Shown here in pieces: positions 9,728 through 20,960 of a stretch of DNA of 64,000 nt. The translations under genes and the position numbers were made by a program. Source of the DNA: Strigamia acuminata (taxonomy: Eukaryota > Arthropoda > Chilopoda > Geophilomorpha > Linotaeniidae); NCBI GenBank assembly GCA_949358305.1, contig OX442314.1, positions 24,235,060 through 24,299,059 on the forward strand, given 5' to 3'. Within the stretch, counting starts at the first letter, position 1; every line of letters starts with the position of its first letter. The notes beneath the pieces were generated by a model. It ran no database searches and was not told where the DNA came from. It worked only from the letters and a program-made list of their open reading frames with translations.

Positions 9728-12700
9728 ATGAAATTTGATGGGAAAGCGACAGACTGGAACGAGTTTTGGGGACATTTTTCGGCCAGTGTGGACAAAAACA
9801 CAAATTTGGACGACTCCACCAAGCTCGTCTATTTGAAAGGAATGCTGACCGGAGAAGCGGGAAATGTGGTGAAACGACTTGCCGTAACGGACTTAAATTA
9901 TGTGAGTGCAAAAACATTGCTTACCGAACGATTTGGGAACGTGTACGCCATCCGTGAAGCGCACTTGGCCGCCCTGCGTTGCGCCACCCCGATAAAATAC
10001 CTCAACGACGTCGCCGGCCTGAAACGCATATACGACGACAGCGAGAGCCACGTACGAGGGCTGAGAGGAGCCGAGATGTCCGAGGTGTCACTCAACGAGT
10101 CCGTAAGCCCGATGATTCTTGCGACGATGCCTCGCCAGTGGGTAACCCGTTACACGGGCGAGCGCAAAGGAGTGCACGTGTTTCCAATTACCGAACTGTT
10201 AGACTCAATTCGTGAAGAGATTTTCACACAGGAAAAGCCCGACCTGTTCGCTTCTTACCTCGTATCGACGCAACCAGCACGTAGAGCGCCTGAGGAAAAG
10301 ACAAATAAATTTAATTTCGACTCGAAAAAGACGACGAACGAGAAGCGACAGTTTACACCGAAATCAACAACCTCCGCACTCACCGCACGAATCGACAGCT
10401 GCCTTTTCTGCAGCAAAAATGATCACAAGAAGGAAGCATGCCCGCTCTCAATTGCCGACCGAAAATCAGCGTGCAAAAGTCATGGCCGTTGCTTTAGATG
10501 TCTTGAGACGAGACATGTTGCTCGTGAATGTCCTGCTCGATCCACTTGCGATAAGTGCCACAGAAGACACCACACTTTGGTTTGTGACACCGATTTGGCG
10601 ACCATCGAGCTATCAAAAAATACTCCGCCTCCGACTTTAAACCCGACTCCGATTACGACACTGACTCCAGCAAATATGGTTGAAACCGTACATCTGCAGA
10701 ATGCGGTAATGCCTGTGTTCACCGTGAAAGTCGCTCATCGTGGACGTGAACGCATTATAAACTGTTTGTTAGACACTGGAAGTCCCTCATCATACATTGT
10801 GACTTCACTGGCGCTCGAGCTTGAACTTGAATCGAGAGGACAATCCGTCGTGCAAATTACTAAATTCGACGACGAGCCCAAAATATCAGTCCGTCACAAA
10901 TACAACGTGACCATTTTGAATTGTGACGATGCATCTAAAAAATGCGAACTCCACGCTTTGGAGACTGAAAAGATTACCCATCCTGTATCTCTAGAGTTGA
11001 CGGCGAGCTTACGAGCCAGCCTGAAACAAAGGGGAATTGAATTCAATGAACCGAGTATTAATGTGGAAATTCTTCTCCTTTTAGGTGCTGACTTTTATGG
11101 CGAAATTCTGACCGGACAATCGATGAAATTAGAGAAAAGACTTTGCGCACTCGAAACGATTTTTGGATGGATCCCGCTTGGTTCTTCGCCCAACATAACC
11201 TCCGTAGCCACAGCATTTGCTCCAGCTCTTCAAGTATCCACTAGTGAGCACCAGAACATTTCTACCGATGACTACTTACGAAATTTTTGGGAATTGGAAT
11301 CAATCGGCATCAGACACGAGACATTAAACGACGACGGCGACGAAAACGACACCCGACTCCAAGCCTTTCGTGACACCACCACAACACGTGAGGGACGATA
11401 TGAAGTGGCCCTTCCGTGGGTAATCGACAAACAACAATTGGCGAACAATTATCGAATCGCCGAACGCCGTTTCTGGAACCTGATCCGTCGACTACAGCGA
11501 AACCCCGGCCTACGAATTGCGTACCAAAAAATATTCGATGACCAGCTACGAGAAGGCGTCATTGAAGAGTGTTCAAACCCCGACAATCCGAATTGTTATT
11601 ACATGCCACACCGACCTGTCGTGAAGGAAAATCAAACCACCACTAAAGTCCGAATTGTGTTCGACGCCTCTTCCAATGCGAAAAAAGAACTCTCCCTCAA
11701 TGATTGCCTCGACAAGGGACCGAATTTGTTGCCTGAGATTGTAAGAATGTTGATTTTCTTCCGTTGGAACTTTTTCGCTCTACTTTCGGACATCGAGAAG
11801 GCTTTTCTTCAAATATTGCTTGCGCAACCCGATTGCGATTACGTGCGATTTCTGTGGGTTCAACCAGATTGGAATGGCACGGACCCGGTAATAATTCGAA
11901 AAATGAGACAATTACGTGTAGTGTTTGGAGCCACCTCCAGCCCTTATCTACTCAACGGGACGATCATCATTCACCTCGACCGATCCAGCGATGAATTTCC
12001 AATTACTGCACCGAGATTGAAAGAACGTTTTTACGTCGACGATTTGATCGACAGCCTGAAAACGTTAGCCGAAGCGCTGAAAATATTCACCGAATCACGC
12101 GTCATCATGTCTCGCGCGCACCTGATGTTGCATAAATGGCAAAGCAATTCGCCCGAGCTTCGTGAACTTTTCCGTAAAGAATACCCCGCTGATGCGACAA
12201 CAGAACCCGAAAAGGAAGAAACGTCAGTTTTGGGTTTGCATTGGAACTTTGTTGAAGACATTTTGAGAGTTGAGATTGGTGATTGGGCCGACATTCCTCC
12301 CACTTCGAAAACTACGAAACGAGAAGTAACACAGACAATTGCTAGGATTTTTGATCCGTTAGGATTTCTTGCCCCGTTCACCATCACTGGGAAGTTTTTT
12401 CTGCAAGAACTCTGGAAGTTAGGAATCGATTGGGATGTCATACTCCCCGACAACTTGATAAACGACTGGAGGAAATGGCAGACACAAATTTCGAGTTTGA
12501 GACATTTTTCGATCCCTCGTCACTTAGGCGACACCGATGAGACCCCAATTCGACGCGATTTTCATTTTTTCTGCGACGCCTCAAAAAAGGCATACGGCGT
12601 CGTGGTATATTTGCGAACTGTTTACCAAGATCGAGTGGTGACCCGTCTGTGCCTAGTGAAAACCAGAGTAGCCCCCATAAAGACATTAACTCTACCCAAA

Positions 12701-14605
12701 CTAGAACTCATGGGGGCGTTACTGTTGTCGAGAATTGCGAAGAAACTGAACTTTTTGACGACTGACTCTGCCACTTATTGGACCGATTCCAGTATAACTT
12801 ACTTCTGGATTCGCAACCATCAACGCAAGTCACACCCCTTCGTAACCAATCGAGTACGCGAAATAATCGAAAACACGAATACGGACGACTGGCGCCATGT
12901 GCCAGGCAAGGACAATCCCGCGGACAGACTTACCAGAGGGGTTCCTGCCAAAACATTAATAGAAGATGAAGAGTGGATAAATGGACCATCTTGGCTCACC
13001 AAAGAACCGGAAGAATGGCCAAATAATATTTCTGCTGAAGAAATATCCGAATTCGACGACCTCGAAGAAATTACGAGCTCAACCTCGATAAATTTAATCC
13101 CGATATTTCTAATCGAGACGCTCCTCGAACCAGATCGATTTAGCTCGTGGACTAAGGCGATACGGGTTACCGCCTATTTGATGCGCTTCCTCCACAACTG
13201 TCGCTCGAAGACAGAAGACCAAGAAAAATACAAAGGAAATTTAAACGCGCAAGAAATGAGAAACGCCGAAAAACGATTGATTTTGAACATGCAGAGTTGC
13301 CGCTTTGTCGCTGAAAAGATTTGTCTTAAAGAAAATCGACGTGTACCCCCCGACTCGATGTTGAAGAAAGTCAACGTCATCTGCGACACTGATGGAATTC
13401 TACGCATTAACAGCCGTATCCGAACAGCCAAAAACGAAGAAGATTTCAATTTCCCAATCGTTATTGATCCCAACTCAAACTTTTCGAAGCTGATCATCCA
13501 CGGTTGCCATTTGCGGACGCTCCACGGTGGTCTGGGCGACACACTTTCCGAATTTCGATCGCGATTTTGGATGCCCAAAGCCCGAAGAGAAATAAAATCG
13601 ATTTTGCGTCATTGCGTCACATGTCGTAAAGTCCTGCAGCCAACCATGACTCAAATGGAAGCTCCACTTCCAAACGATCGTGTCGAACCGAGTGACCCCT
13701 TCGAGGTAACAGGAGTGGATTTCGCGGGACCATTGATTTTAAAGGACGGCAGCAAGAGTTACGTCGCACTTTTTACATGTGCCGTTACGAGAGGAGTACA
13801 TCTCGAACTGGTATCAAATTTGACCAGCGAGACATTCATTGACGCCTTTACGAGGTTCACCGGACGTCGAGGACTTCCCCGAATAATTATGTCCGACAAC
13901 GCGAAAACTTTCAAGCGCGCCGAAAAAGATTTGAAACTACTCTACGACTCAATAATACAAACTCCGTTTCAAAATCATCTCACCACCAACAATATCGATT
14001 GGCGATACATTGTCGAGCTCGCCCCTTGGTGGGGGGGGTTTTGGGAGCGGTTAGTAAAAACCGTGAAGCTGAGTTTAAAGAAAATTTTGGGAAAGTCCAG
14101 CCTTAATTTCGAACAATTACTTTCAACTCTAGTAAGAATTGAAGCCAACATAAACTCGCGTCCCCTCACTTACGTTTCGGACGACCCATCAGAAAAACCA
14201 CCGCTGACGCCTGCGCATTTTTTATTGACGAGAAGAATGATTGCTCTGCCGGACCATCGTCAACAGCGACTCGAACTCGAAAACACTTCTAGAAAAGAGC
14301 TTGTGGGACGATGGAAACACCGTCAACATTTGGTCCAACTCTTTTGGCGTCGGTGGAAACATGAATATCTCGTAGAACTTCGTGAATTTCGCAAGACAAA
14401 AAAGCCTTCGAGAGAATTGATGGAGGGCGACATGGTACTCGTCGAGGAACTCTGCACTCCTCGCATGCAGTGGAAGATGGCACGAGTAAGAAAAGTGTTT
14501 GTTGGTCGTGATGGAAAAATCCATTCTGCCGAAGTAGTGACGACCAACCAAAAGATAATTCGAAGACCAATTCAGCGATTGTGCCTCCTCGAGTTAGACG
14601 AGTGA
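9728..14605 (+). CDS. BEL/Pao gag-pol polyprotein
   Basis: This is an unbroken 1625-residue frame. The N-terminus begins directly in the DUF1759 gag region (FDGKATDWNEFW, about residues 2-140). Cys/His zinc knuckles follow (about 225-287), then the aspartic protease motif LLDTGS (about 350). Reverse transcriptase shows RIVFDASS (about 641), SDIEKAFLQI (about 685) and YVDD (about 767). RNase H shows FFCDAS (about 945), LPKLELMGA (about 988) and the HVPGKDNPAD block (about 1056). The integrase has an HHCC zinc region (about 1258-1297) and the DDE residues in GVDFAGP (about 1330), SDNAKTF (about 1388) and WWGGFWERLVK (about 1439). It copies the element RNA to DNA and inserts it. The first ATG follows an in-frame stop at 9707, so gag lacks the N-terminal arm that usually precedes DUF1759. 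All catalytic motifs look intact. Confidence 0.95.
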   Translation: MKFDGKATDWNEFWGHFSASVDKNTNLDDSTKLVYLKGMLTGEAGNVVKRLAVTDLNYVSAKTLLTERFGNVYAIREAHLAALRCATPIKYLNDVAGLKRIYDDSESHVRGLRGAEMSEVSLNESVSPMILATMPRQWVTRYTGERKGVHVFPITELLDSIREEIFTQEKPDLFASYLVSTQPARRAPEEKTNKFNFDSKKTTNEKRQFTPKSTTSALTARIDSCLFCSKNDHKKEACPLSIADRKSACKSHGRCFRCLETRHVARECPARSTCDKCHRRHHTLVCDTDLATIELSKNTPPPTLNPTPITTLTPANMVETVHLQNAVMPVFTVKVAHRGRERIINCLLDTGSPSSYIVTSLALELELESRGQSVVQITKFDDEPKISVRHKYNVTILNCDDASKKCELHALETEKITHPVSLELTASLRASLKQRGIEFNEPSINVEILLLLGADFYGEILTGQSMKLEKRLCALETIFGWIPLGSSPNITSVATAFAPALQVSTSEHQNISTDDYLRNFWELESIGIRHETLNDDGDENDTRLQAFRDTTTTREGRYEVALPWVIDKQQLANNYRIAERRFWNLIRRLQRNPGLRIAYQKIFDDQLREGVIEECSNPDNPNCYYMPHRPVVKENQTTTKVRIVFDASSNAKKELSLNDCLDKGPNLLPEIVRMLIFFRWNFFALLSDIEKAFLQILLAQPDCDYVRFLWVQPDWNGTDPVIIRKMRQLRVVFGATSSPYLLNGTIIIHLDRSSDEFPITAPRLKERFYVDDLIDSLKTLAEALKIFTESRVIMSRAHLMLHKWQSNSPELRELFRKEYPADATTEPEKEETSVLGLHWNFVEDILRVEIGDWADIPPTSKTTKREVTQTIARIFDPLGFLAPFTITGKFFLQELWKLGIDWDVILPDNLINDWRKWQTQISSLRHFSIPRHLGDTDETPIRRDFHFFCDASKKAYGVVVYLRTVYQDRVVTRLCLVKTRVAPIKTLTLPKLELMGALLLSRIAKKLNFLTTDSATYWTDSSITYFWIRNHQRKSHPFVTNRVREIIENTNTDDWRHVPGKDNPADRLTRGVPAKTLIEDEEWINGPSWLTKEPEEWPNNISAEEISEFDDLEEITSSTSINLIPIFLIETLLEPDRFSSWTKAIRVTAYLMRFLHNCRSKTEDQEKYKGNLNAQEMRNAEKRLILNMQSCRFVAEKICLKENRRVPPDSMLKKVNVICDTDGILRINSRIRTAKNEEDFNFPIVIDPNSNFSKLIIHGCHLRTLHGGLGDTLSEFRSRFWMPKARREIKSILRHCVTCRKVLQPTMTQMEAPLPNDRVEPSDPFEVTGVDFAGPLILKDGSKSYVALFTCAVTRGVHLELVSNLTSETFIDAFTRFTGRRGLPRIIMSDNAKTFKRAEKDLKLLYDSIIQTPFQNHLTTNNIDWRYIVELAPWWGGFWERLVKTVKLSLKKILGKSSLNFEQLLSTLVRIEANINSRPLTYVSDDPSEKPPLTPAHFLLTRRMIALPDHRQQRLELENTSRKELVGRWKHRQHLVQLFWRRWKHEYLVELREFRKTKKPSRELMEGDMVLVEELCTPRMQWKMARVRKVFVGRDGKIHSAEVVTTNQKIIRRPIQRLCLLELDE

Positions 14606-14649
14606 GCAGAAGATAAATTTGAACTGTTTTTCCCCCTTTCGGGGCGCAG

Positions 14650-15012
14650 TGTGAAATTTCAACTGCAAGTGCAATTTATATTTGTTGTTAGTTTGATTTA
14701 TTTGCGATATTTGATTTGTTTGATGTATTGTTTTCTTTACTTAGTTCTTTTGGTCACCACTGAGTGACTCTTCTTTTTGCATCCCCGAACGTTGACCCCT
14801 GAACTCGAATACCCCAACCCCTTTTTTCTTAGAAACCAATTACCTTTTGTAAAAACCCAGTTTCTTTACTGTGCAAATAAAGTTTAACCTGTTAACACAC
14901 GTTTGCTTTTTGCTCCGCGACAACATGAACTAAACTTGACAAAATCCGACCCCGACTCCGAAATTCGAACTCGTACATCACGTGAGTGTTCTTTCCTTGC
15001 TGGAAATTTACA
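14650..15012 (+). repeat. 3' LTR of the BEL/Pao element
   Basis: It has the same length and, by eye, the same sequence as the 5' LTR. It is preceded by a short G-rich tract (GGGGCGCAG, 14641-14649) in the place of the polypurine tract. The polyadenylation signal AATAAA lies at about 14876. It is followed by the target duplication CTCAT. Confidence 0.95.
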
Positions 15013-15104
15013 CTCATCTTCGTATTGTCCACCTGTTGGCTTCTCTGCGCTGGTCACATTTTCTAAAACTCCGGTTTCCACACATGCAGGCACTCAGTCT
15101 ACAG

Positions 15105-15314
15105 CAGCACTTCTTAACCGGTGGTGCACACAACCCCTGGGGGTGCAAGATAGGTTTTCTGTGGTATGAGGCCACTTGAAAGAAATGTTTTTTATATACC
15201 TATACTAGTAAGTGGTTAAGTGACACCAGTAAAAATTTAAGTTAAAAAAATATTTTCTTTTGTTAAGGGGAGCGGTCAAGGGGGTGCTGACTGTCCAAAG
15301 GTTAAGAACCAAGG
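15105..15314. mobile_element. 210-bp hAT MITE, copy 1
   Basis: The left end is CAGCACTTCTTAACCGGTGG, and the inverse of the right end reads CCTTGGTTCTTAACC, matching the hAT-type terminus CAGNGGTTCTTAACC. The flanks GTCTACAG (15097-15104) and GTCCAGAG (15315-15322) agree at six of eight positions, as expected for an aged 8-bp target duplication. There is no coding capacity. A related copy starts at 31242. Confidence 0.75.
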
Positions 15315-15322
15315 GTCCAGAG

Positions 15323-18185
15323 GGAGTTTTTAGTGTTACCCGATATTAGAAAGACTTGGTGTGTCAGAGTATGTCTGTCTTCATTCCACTTCAAAAGTGT
15401 GCATGTTCGCCCTTGAGAGCAATCTGTTAGATCAAAAGGCACCAAAACAACACGGTCAATTGGGTTTGGGCTGAAGAGTTTGTGTTTGGTCTTTAGTCTA
15501 CAGGACATTCACTATACATCTTATATTAAAATTATTTCATTTTCAGTTGTCAAATCACTAGATGCGTTCAAATTGGTTAAGCAAATACTTTTAAGTTTGC
15601 TTAAATGAATAAAAGTGAAATAAGTAAAATAAATAACTTATTATTGAATGCTCCTAAATAATATACTATTATTACTAACAGCATCAGCTGACATCATAAT
15701 TAGTTTAATTGACCACACACAAATTGATTTTGTGGATTTTGTAAACCAATACAAATGTCTATTTGTGCGTTACTATTCCAGAAGAGAAATAAGACTGCCA
15801 TTTTGCGAAGCGAGCCAAACAACAGTCGCAACCATGGAGACTATAGAATAAGAATAAGATAACCTACCATTCGCGATCAAAAGGGCTAGAAGTAAAAAAA
15901 ACACTAGCCTTATAATCCAATTCCCCCCTAGACAGCTATTAGCCAAGAATAGAAGTGAATAATTGGATTCCCCCAATCTACATTTCCCGTGTCCGAAAAA
16001 ACAGACTCGAGACCCAATTTGATTTAATTATTACGAATAAAAATCATATTAAAACTGAAAACCATTCGTGATCATTTCATTAATTATTATTTTCCAGATA
16101 TCAAAGAAACACATAACCACGATTTATTTTAATAAAGTCGTATCACGACACACTAGCTGCAATATTATTCAATGGAAATGACGTCACACACAAACACGAA
16201 ACGAGTTTTGCATACGTTTTAGAGTTTTTGAATGCAGCTACTGGATATGATATTGATCCGCAACACATTGGGACAAAATATGACACCAGTCCGCGACAGT
16301 AGACAGTTTGCGAGGCACTGTTCTATAACAACATCTGTTGGTTTAATTTCGACGGTAAATTTGTAAAATTGGCACATCCTTGAAAGAAACGCAACCCACC
16401 AAATGTTTTTATTTTTAAAAAAAAAAAACACCATAAAACCCGTCATAAAATGTAACGCTGATATATTTCTGCATAAATAATTAATTTAAAAACCAATTTT
16501 AACCATTTACCTTTGATGAATTTGTGTAGTTTCACCAGTGCTTCGAAATCATTCCTAAAAATACCAACAAATTTCGATAAATTAATGACAATCTCCATTT
16601 TAAACACTTTTGCTTCAATTACTTGTGAAAGTAAAAGTAGCCTTTGTAGTTTTTAACTTGATTCCTCCATATTTCCCAGACGTTATTATTTCAGGAGAAA
16701 ATTTAATTGACCAACAAACGATCATCTTGGAACAATGCAATTCACGCACAATAAAGCTTCGTCAGAAATGAGTCTGCAAAAAATGAAAATTAATACATTT
16801 CAATTCGAATATCAATTTTCGTGAATTATTTGGGTGATCATACGTACCGCTTTTCAGCCAAATTTTCAGCCAACAACGAAAGAAGACTTCGTTTTATAAA
16901 ATTTCTGCAACAATTCATGACGATGTTTTGAAAACCGCAAGCACAAACGACGGACTTGAAATACCACGTGTGCCATGTGACAACAACCTCGACCCCAGAT
17001 CACAAATTATAATTGCAAATGCTGAATCAAATACAGACCAAACTATTAATAAATACTATGAAAATGGAAAAATATTTAGTATTTAATTAGTAGAAATTTA
17101 TCAAATTCAACTCGTAATATTTTTGTATCTTAGTCATGATGACATCATGGGATGACTCCATTCATGAGAACTCGAGTGAGAAATAGAACTATAAATACTG
17201 CGGGATCACCACAAGCTGCTGAAAAACTCGAGAACAAAAACAAAACACAAATTAAAATAGTAAATTTTAATCCAGTTTAAATTTATACAATAAAATTTAC
17301 AAAAAAATTCAGGAGATCAGTCATTAAAATCGCACATTTTTGTTAAATCATTGCTATTTGCCAACAATGTATGTATGTCATTTGTAAATCGTTGAGACCA
17401 CCAGGAATTTCCAGATATTAATTTCAAAAGTAACAAAATCGGCAAATAGTTAAACTATCAGCCGACAAAAAATGCTATATTTTATTCATTAAAAAAAACA
17501 AACAAAATTCAATATATAGCTGTCTTTATATGGGCGTAATAACGAGATCTGCTTTAATCATTTAACAATTCATCTAACATTCAATAATTTCAATTACTGT
17601 CAACTCTTTCAACACAAATTTTAATCCAAATTCACTGTTAATAAAAACATAAAAATTTCAAAATTCATTTTCGATCCAACAACTCAAAAAAAAACATTTT
17701 CCTTTTGTAATAATGTACACGTCTTTTTCAATATCATCACTGAACATTGTGCGGAAGTCGAATGAGCACCTGATAATAAGATCTTGTTAGATCAAACATT
17801 TAAGTATATAAGACTAGAAAGTAGCTGCCATTTAGACAACCACTCGAAAAGGGATACAACAAGAGTAGCTTCCTGAATAAAAAAAAAAAAAAATCCAATT
17901 ACAATAATATTAATCAAAAATAATAATACTAATAATAATAATAAAATGAGAACAATTAACAAAATATCAAAAGCTACTACTTATAAAATTGAGTATACCA
18001 AATCAACGCAATCTGGAATAAAAAAAAAATATTACAAAGAAGTGGAATATAATATTTTTCAGCTGCCATCTTTCGGGACCCTTAATCATCAAAAAAAAGA
18101 AAAAAAATGGCGGAATATAGTTTTCACTGGACTATTTTCGTGAAATCGAATAATAATAATAATATTTAGAAATCTTAATATTTGA
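15323..18185. other. Intergenic DNA downstream of the G alpha gene
   Basis: No coding exon was recognised. The part nearest 18185 should contain the 3' untranslated region of the minus-strand G alpha gene, but I could not choose a polyadenylation site with confidence. AT-rich runs and several TAA repeats (about 17905-17945) are present. Confidence 0.5.
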
Positions 18186-18543
18186 TCACTGAAGCATGAG
18201 CAGTTTGAGATTGTTGTGTAAAATTGTGTCGCGCACGGCGTTGAAGACGACCGTGATGTTATCGGTGTCGATGGCCGTTGTGAAATGATGGAAAAGGGCC
18301 TTTCGACGGTCGCGCCGCACGCCGTCAAACAGCTCGAGCAAATACGTCTGCACGGAAGCTAAATTATGAGAATCTCCTTGGAATTCGGGAAAGTACAGCT
18401 GTAAGTTGGTGTCGTTCTTCGCCAATTTTTGCTTGAGCAAGTCTGTCTTGTTGAGAAATAGTATTATGGACACTTCGGAAAAGCATCGGTGGTTCACTAT
18501 TGTCTCAAAAATGTTCAATGATTCGAGCAATCGATTCGTGACC
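18186..18543 (-). CDS. G alpha 12/13 exon 4
   Basis: It starts after the acceptor TTTTTTAG, completes the split arginine codon, and reads [13 protein letters not shown] through NKTD and TTAID to the stop after LKLLMLQ. Confidence 0.94.
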
Positions 18544-20016
18544 CTAAAAAAAAAATTTTTTAATTATTAGAAAAATTAAAAATTAAAAAAAATTAAAATT
18601 TGATTAATAAACCTGTCCTCCAGAATCACTTGGTCATATTCGCTGGACGAAACAAGAAACAAAATGGAAGTGACACTGTCGAAGCATTGGAACCACTTGT
18701 GCCGCTGAGATCTCTGTCCGCCGACGTCCACAAACCGAAACGGAATGTCCTTTATGGATACCTCGAATTCCGAAATACCTTTGGTTGCCTTACGAGCGTG
18801 AAGAATGTCTTGATTTGATGGGATGTAATCCTGCAATTCACGTTTATTTTTGTTTAAAAAGTGATAAAATTATCAAACTAAACGTTATCTGATTGGGTTT
18901 TCGATCCGCTGATAACAAAAATCGCAGTGATTCATAGATTTATAAAGATTATTTCGTGAAAAAAGAAAATTTCGACATCAATTTCCCCCCAGAAAAAAAA
19001 TTAAATCCTTAAAATTCATTTCCTAGATTCCAAAAATTCCCACGTGGATAAAGGGCAAATATTTAAAAATAAAAAAGATTACTCATTTCCTTTCCTCTAT
19101 TTTTTCTTACCAATTACCACCAGGGGGCCACATTAACTTTTTAATCCTTTAACCAATGCAACAGATGTCGGTTATTTCAGAAATAATTTTATATTTCGAA
19201 TTTTTAATGCGGTAATTCGAATTTCCTATACAGAAGCTCGAATTCTCAATAGATTTCCAATAAAAAATGCGAATTTCTAATAAAAAATGCGAATTTCCAA
19301 TAAAAAATGCGAATTTTCAATAAAAAATGCGAATTTTCAATAAAAAATGCGAATTTTTCATAAAAAAAAGCGAATTTCAAGTGCAAAACTCAATCTTCTC
19401 ATACCCTGTCGCCAATCCGATCCAAATTATCGAGAAAATACTTAACAGCGTCACACTAGAAAAGATAAAATTAAAAAAAAAATCAATAAAACATAATTAC
19501 TTCATTAATTCATTTTCTTTAATTAGCCAAACAAACCAATTGAAATTCCTTCCGTCTTTCGAAAGCAGCCTTAATACCCATGTCACTCCACAATTGCACA
19601 ACAGGATTAACATACTCCAAAAACAATTTCGTGTCTAAACTCATACCCTGGCCGAACTTGAACACATAGAGGGCGTAATGTTGATTGTCCGCATTCTGCC
19701 ACTCAATTCCTAATTTATCCCTCGCGTCAATAAGAACCTTCATTCCCTTGACGACATTCTCGTAGATGATTGTCCGATACTCGCTAATATCTTTTTCGGC
19801 GAAGTTGTAACCGTGAATTATCTTCATTTGTTTCAGGAACGTGCTTTTACCGCTTTCTCCGGCACCCAGTAACAAAATTTTCACTTGTCTTCTGAACTGT
19901 TTTTTATGATTTTCGATCTCTCTGTCGATTTGTTTGCTGCGGTTTCGTTGCTCTATTTCCTCCTCCGTTAACTTCAATCTGTGGCACCATAAACAAGACC
20001 ACCTCAAGTCCGCCAT
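18186..20016 (-). CDS. G protein alpha subunit, G12/13 class (4 exons)
   Basis: Exons on the minus strand are 20016-19537, 19455-19405, 18830-18613 and 18543-18186, joining to 368 residues, close to the roughly 380 of vertebrate G alpha 12/13. Two cysteines (8 and 11) near the N-terminus are likely palmitoylation sites. The P-loop GAGESGKST is at 51-59. Switch I carries the catalytic Arg190 and Thr193 (ARKATKG), switch II is DVGGQR with Gln216, the guanine-specificity motif NKTD is at 281-284, and TTAID is at about 338. The C-terminus LKLLMLQ and the TTAI form, rather than TCAT, assign it to G12/13 (fly concertina class). It is a GTP-switched transducer at the plasma membrane that drives RhoGEF/Rho signalling. 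An in-frame ATG at 20107-20109 could add 31 residues. I chose 20016 because MADLRW aligns with vertebrate MADF-type starts. All motifs look functional. Confidence 0.96.
18613..18830 (-). CDS. G alpha 12/13 exon 3
   Basis: It starts [10 protein letters not shown] after the acceptor AATTGCAG and carries switch I and switch II. It ends in VILEDR with the arginine codon split AG|G (donor GACAG|GTTTAT). Confidence 0.93.
19255..19380. repeat. About 20-bp tandem repeat in G alpha intron 2
   Basis: Six to seven copies of a unit close to AATAAAAAATGCGAATTTCC lie in the second intron (18831-19404) of the G alpha gene. The unit length varies by one or two bases. There is no sign of function. Confidence 0.85.
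19405..19455 (-). CDS. G alpha 12/13 exon 2 (51 bp micro-exon)
   Basis: It encodes 17 residues, [17 protein letters not shown], matching the [10 protein letters not shown] segment of G12/13. The acceptor TTTTCTAG follows a T-rich tract. The donor is GACAGG|GTATGA, phase 0. It is too short to stand out as an open frame and was found by homology. Confidence 0.88.
19537..20016 (-). CDS. G alpha 12/13 exon 1
   Basis: It encodes residues 1-160: the N-terminal helix, the P-loop and most of the helical domain, ending ERRKEFQL. The donor is CAATTG|GTTTGT, phase 0. The intron to exon 2 is only 81 bp. Confidence 0.92.
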
Positions 20017-20608
20017 CTTCGTTCCGATCACATCACATGACGCATCTTTTTTATCTCCGGTTCCGGGATAGCATAATCTATGACACTGTCTTCCACGCAA
20101 TGCCGACATCTAGTGACAGAATTTCAAAATAAAAATTTAAATAAAAATTAAACATTCTGCTTTCTTATTTTTCTGAAAAAAAAATCAGTTCAACTGTTCC
20201 AAAAAATAAAAATAAAAAAATAAAAACTCAGTGATGTCTATCCATATTAAAATAAAACTAAAACTACGGCGCTCCGTGTCGATATCGCAGCCATTGACCA
20301 GCCAGCTTTAAGCACGTCCGTTTTTGTGTCATTTTTCGCAAAATTTCTTTCTGCGGGAAACAATTGGGCAAAGCGATTTCATTAAAACTAAATTTCACTT
20401 ATAATCAAGCGTGGTGCGCCGGACCAATGGCGTGTTTATCACTTAATATTCGGCGCATCGAACACCCAATGAGGATCGAGGGGCGTGCGCGGGTCGCACG
20501 TTCGCTCCGCCTCGGCGTGTAATTTGTTTGGCGGGGGAGGAAATGAGTCGGCGGCTGTGTCTGTGGACTCGGGTTCGCGTGGCGGGTTTAGCAGGTGCCA
20601 AATGCAAA
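20017..20608. promoter_or_regulatory. Shared upstream region of two divergent genes
   Basis: This roughly 590-bp interval separates the start codons of the minus-strand G alpha gene and the plus-strand homeobox gene, so it must hold 5' untranslated sequence and probably both promoters. ATTGG/CCAAT-type strings are visible near 20355 and 20424. I see no clear TATA box. Regulation from a common region is an inference from the layout. Confidence 0.5.
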
Positions 20609-20960
20609 ATGGACATGCGTCTGTTGGAGTCGTGTCCTCTCGGCTCGGCGCACATGCTGTCCCGACTCGGGGCGAGGCCCCTGCCGGTCGGCCCTTACGC
20701 CAATTACGGTTTGGCGCCTTTCGGTCTGTCACTTCCGCCTCACGCGTCGTTCGAAGCAGGGAGTTACGCCGGTCAATTTGCTTCGTCCATTCCCTTCACG
20801 ATCGACGGGATACTCAGGGGTCACGGAACACTCAACGTGCTAAACCCCAACGTTCTGTGCTCGGCCCGATGCGTTCTTTCTCCAGCATCTTCCGACCGAT
20901 CCGCGCCCAGTCCCGGACAATCCATTCCGTCCCAGGCCGGTCACGCTTCCTCCAAAAAAG
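20609..20960 (+). CDS. UNC-4-type gene A, exon 1
   Basis: It encodes residues 1-117 and the first base of codon 118, including the N-terminal eh1-like motif. The start context CAAAATGG is favourable. The donor AAAAAAG|GTCGGC is weak, but its phase 1 matches that of the paralogue. Confidence 0.88.

Larger units (their letters stand above)
9145..15012 (+). mobile_element. Complete BEL/Pao LTR retrotransposon
   Basis: Two direct LTRs of 363 bp (9145-9507 and 14650-15012), each starting TG and ending CA, enclose one long gag-pol frame. The five bases on each side are the same (CTCAT at 9140-9144 and 15013-15017), the 5-bp target duplication usual for BEL/Pao. The LTRs look identical by eye and the coding frame has no stop or frameshift. 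This points to a recent insertion that could still be active. There is no envelope gene. The total length is 5868 bp. The domain order (gag, zinc knuckles, aspartic protease, reverse transcriptase, RNase H, integrase) fits BEL/Pao. Confidence 0.96.
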
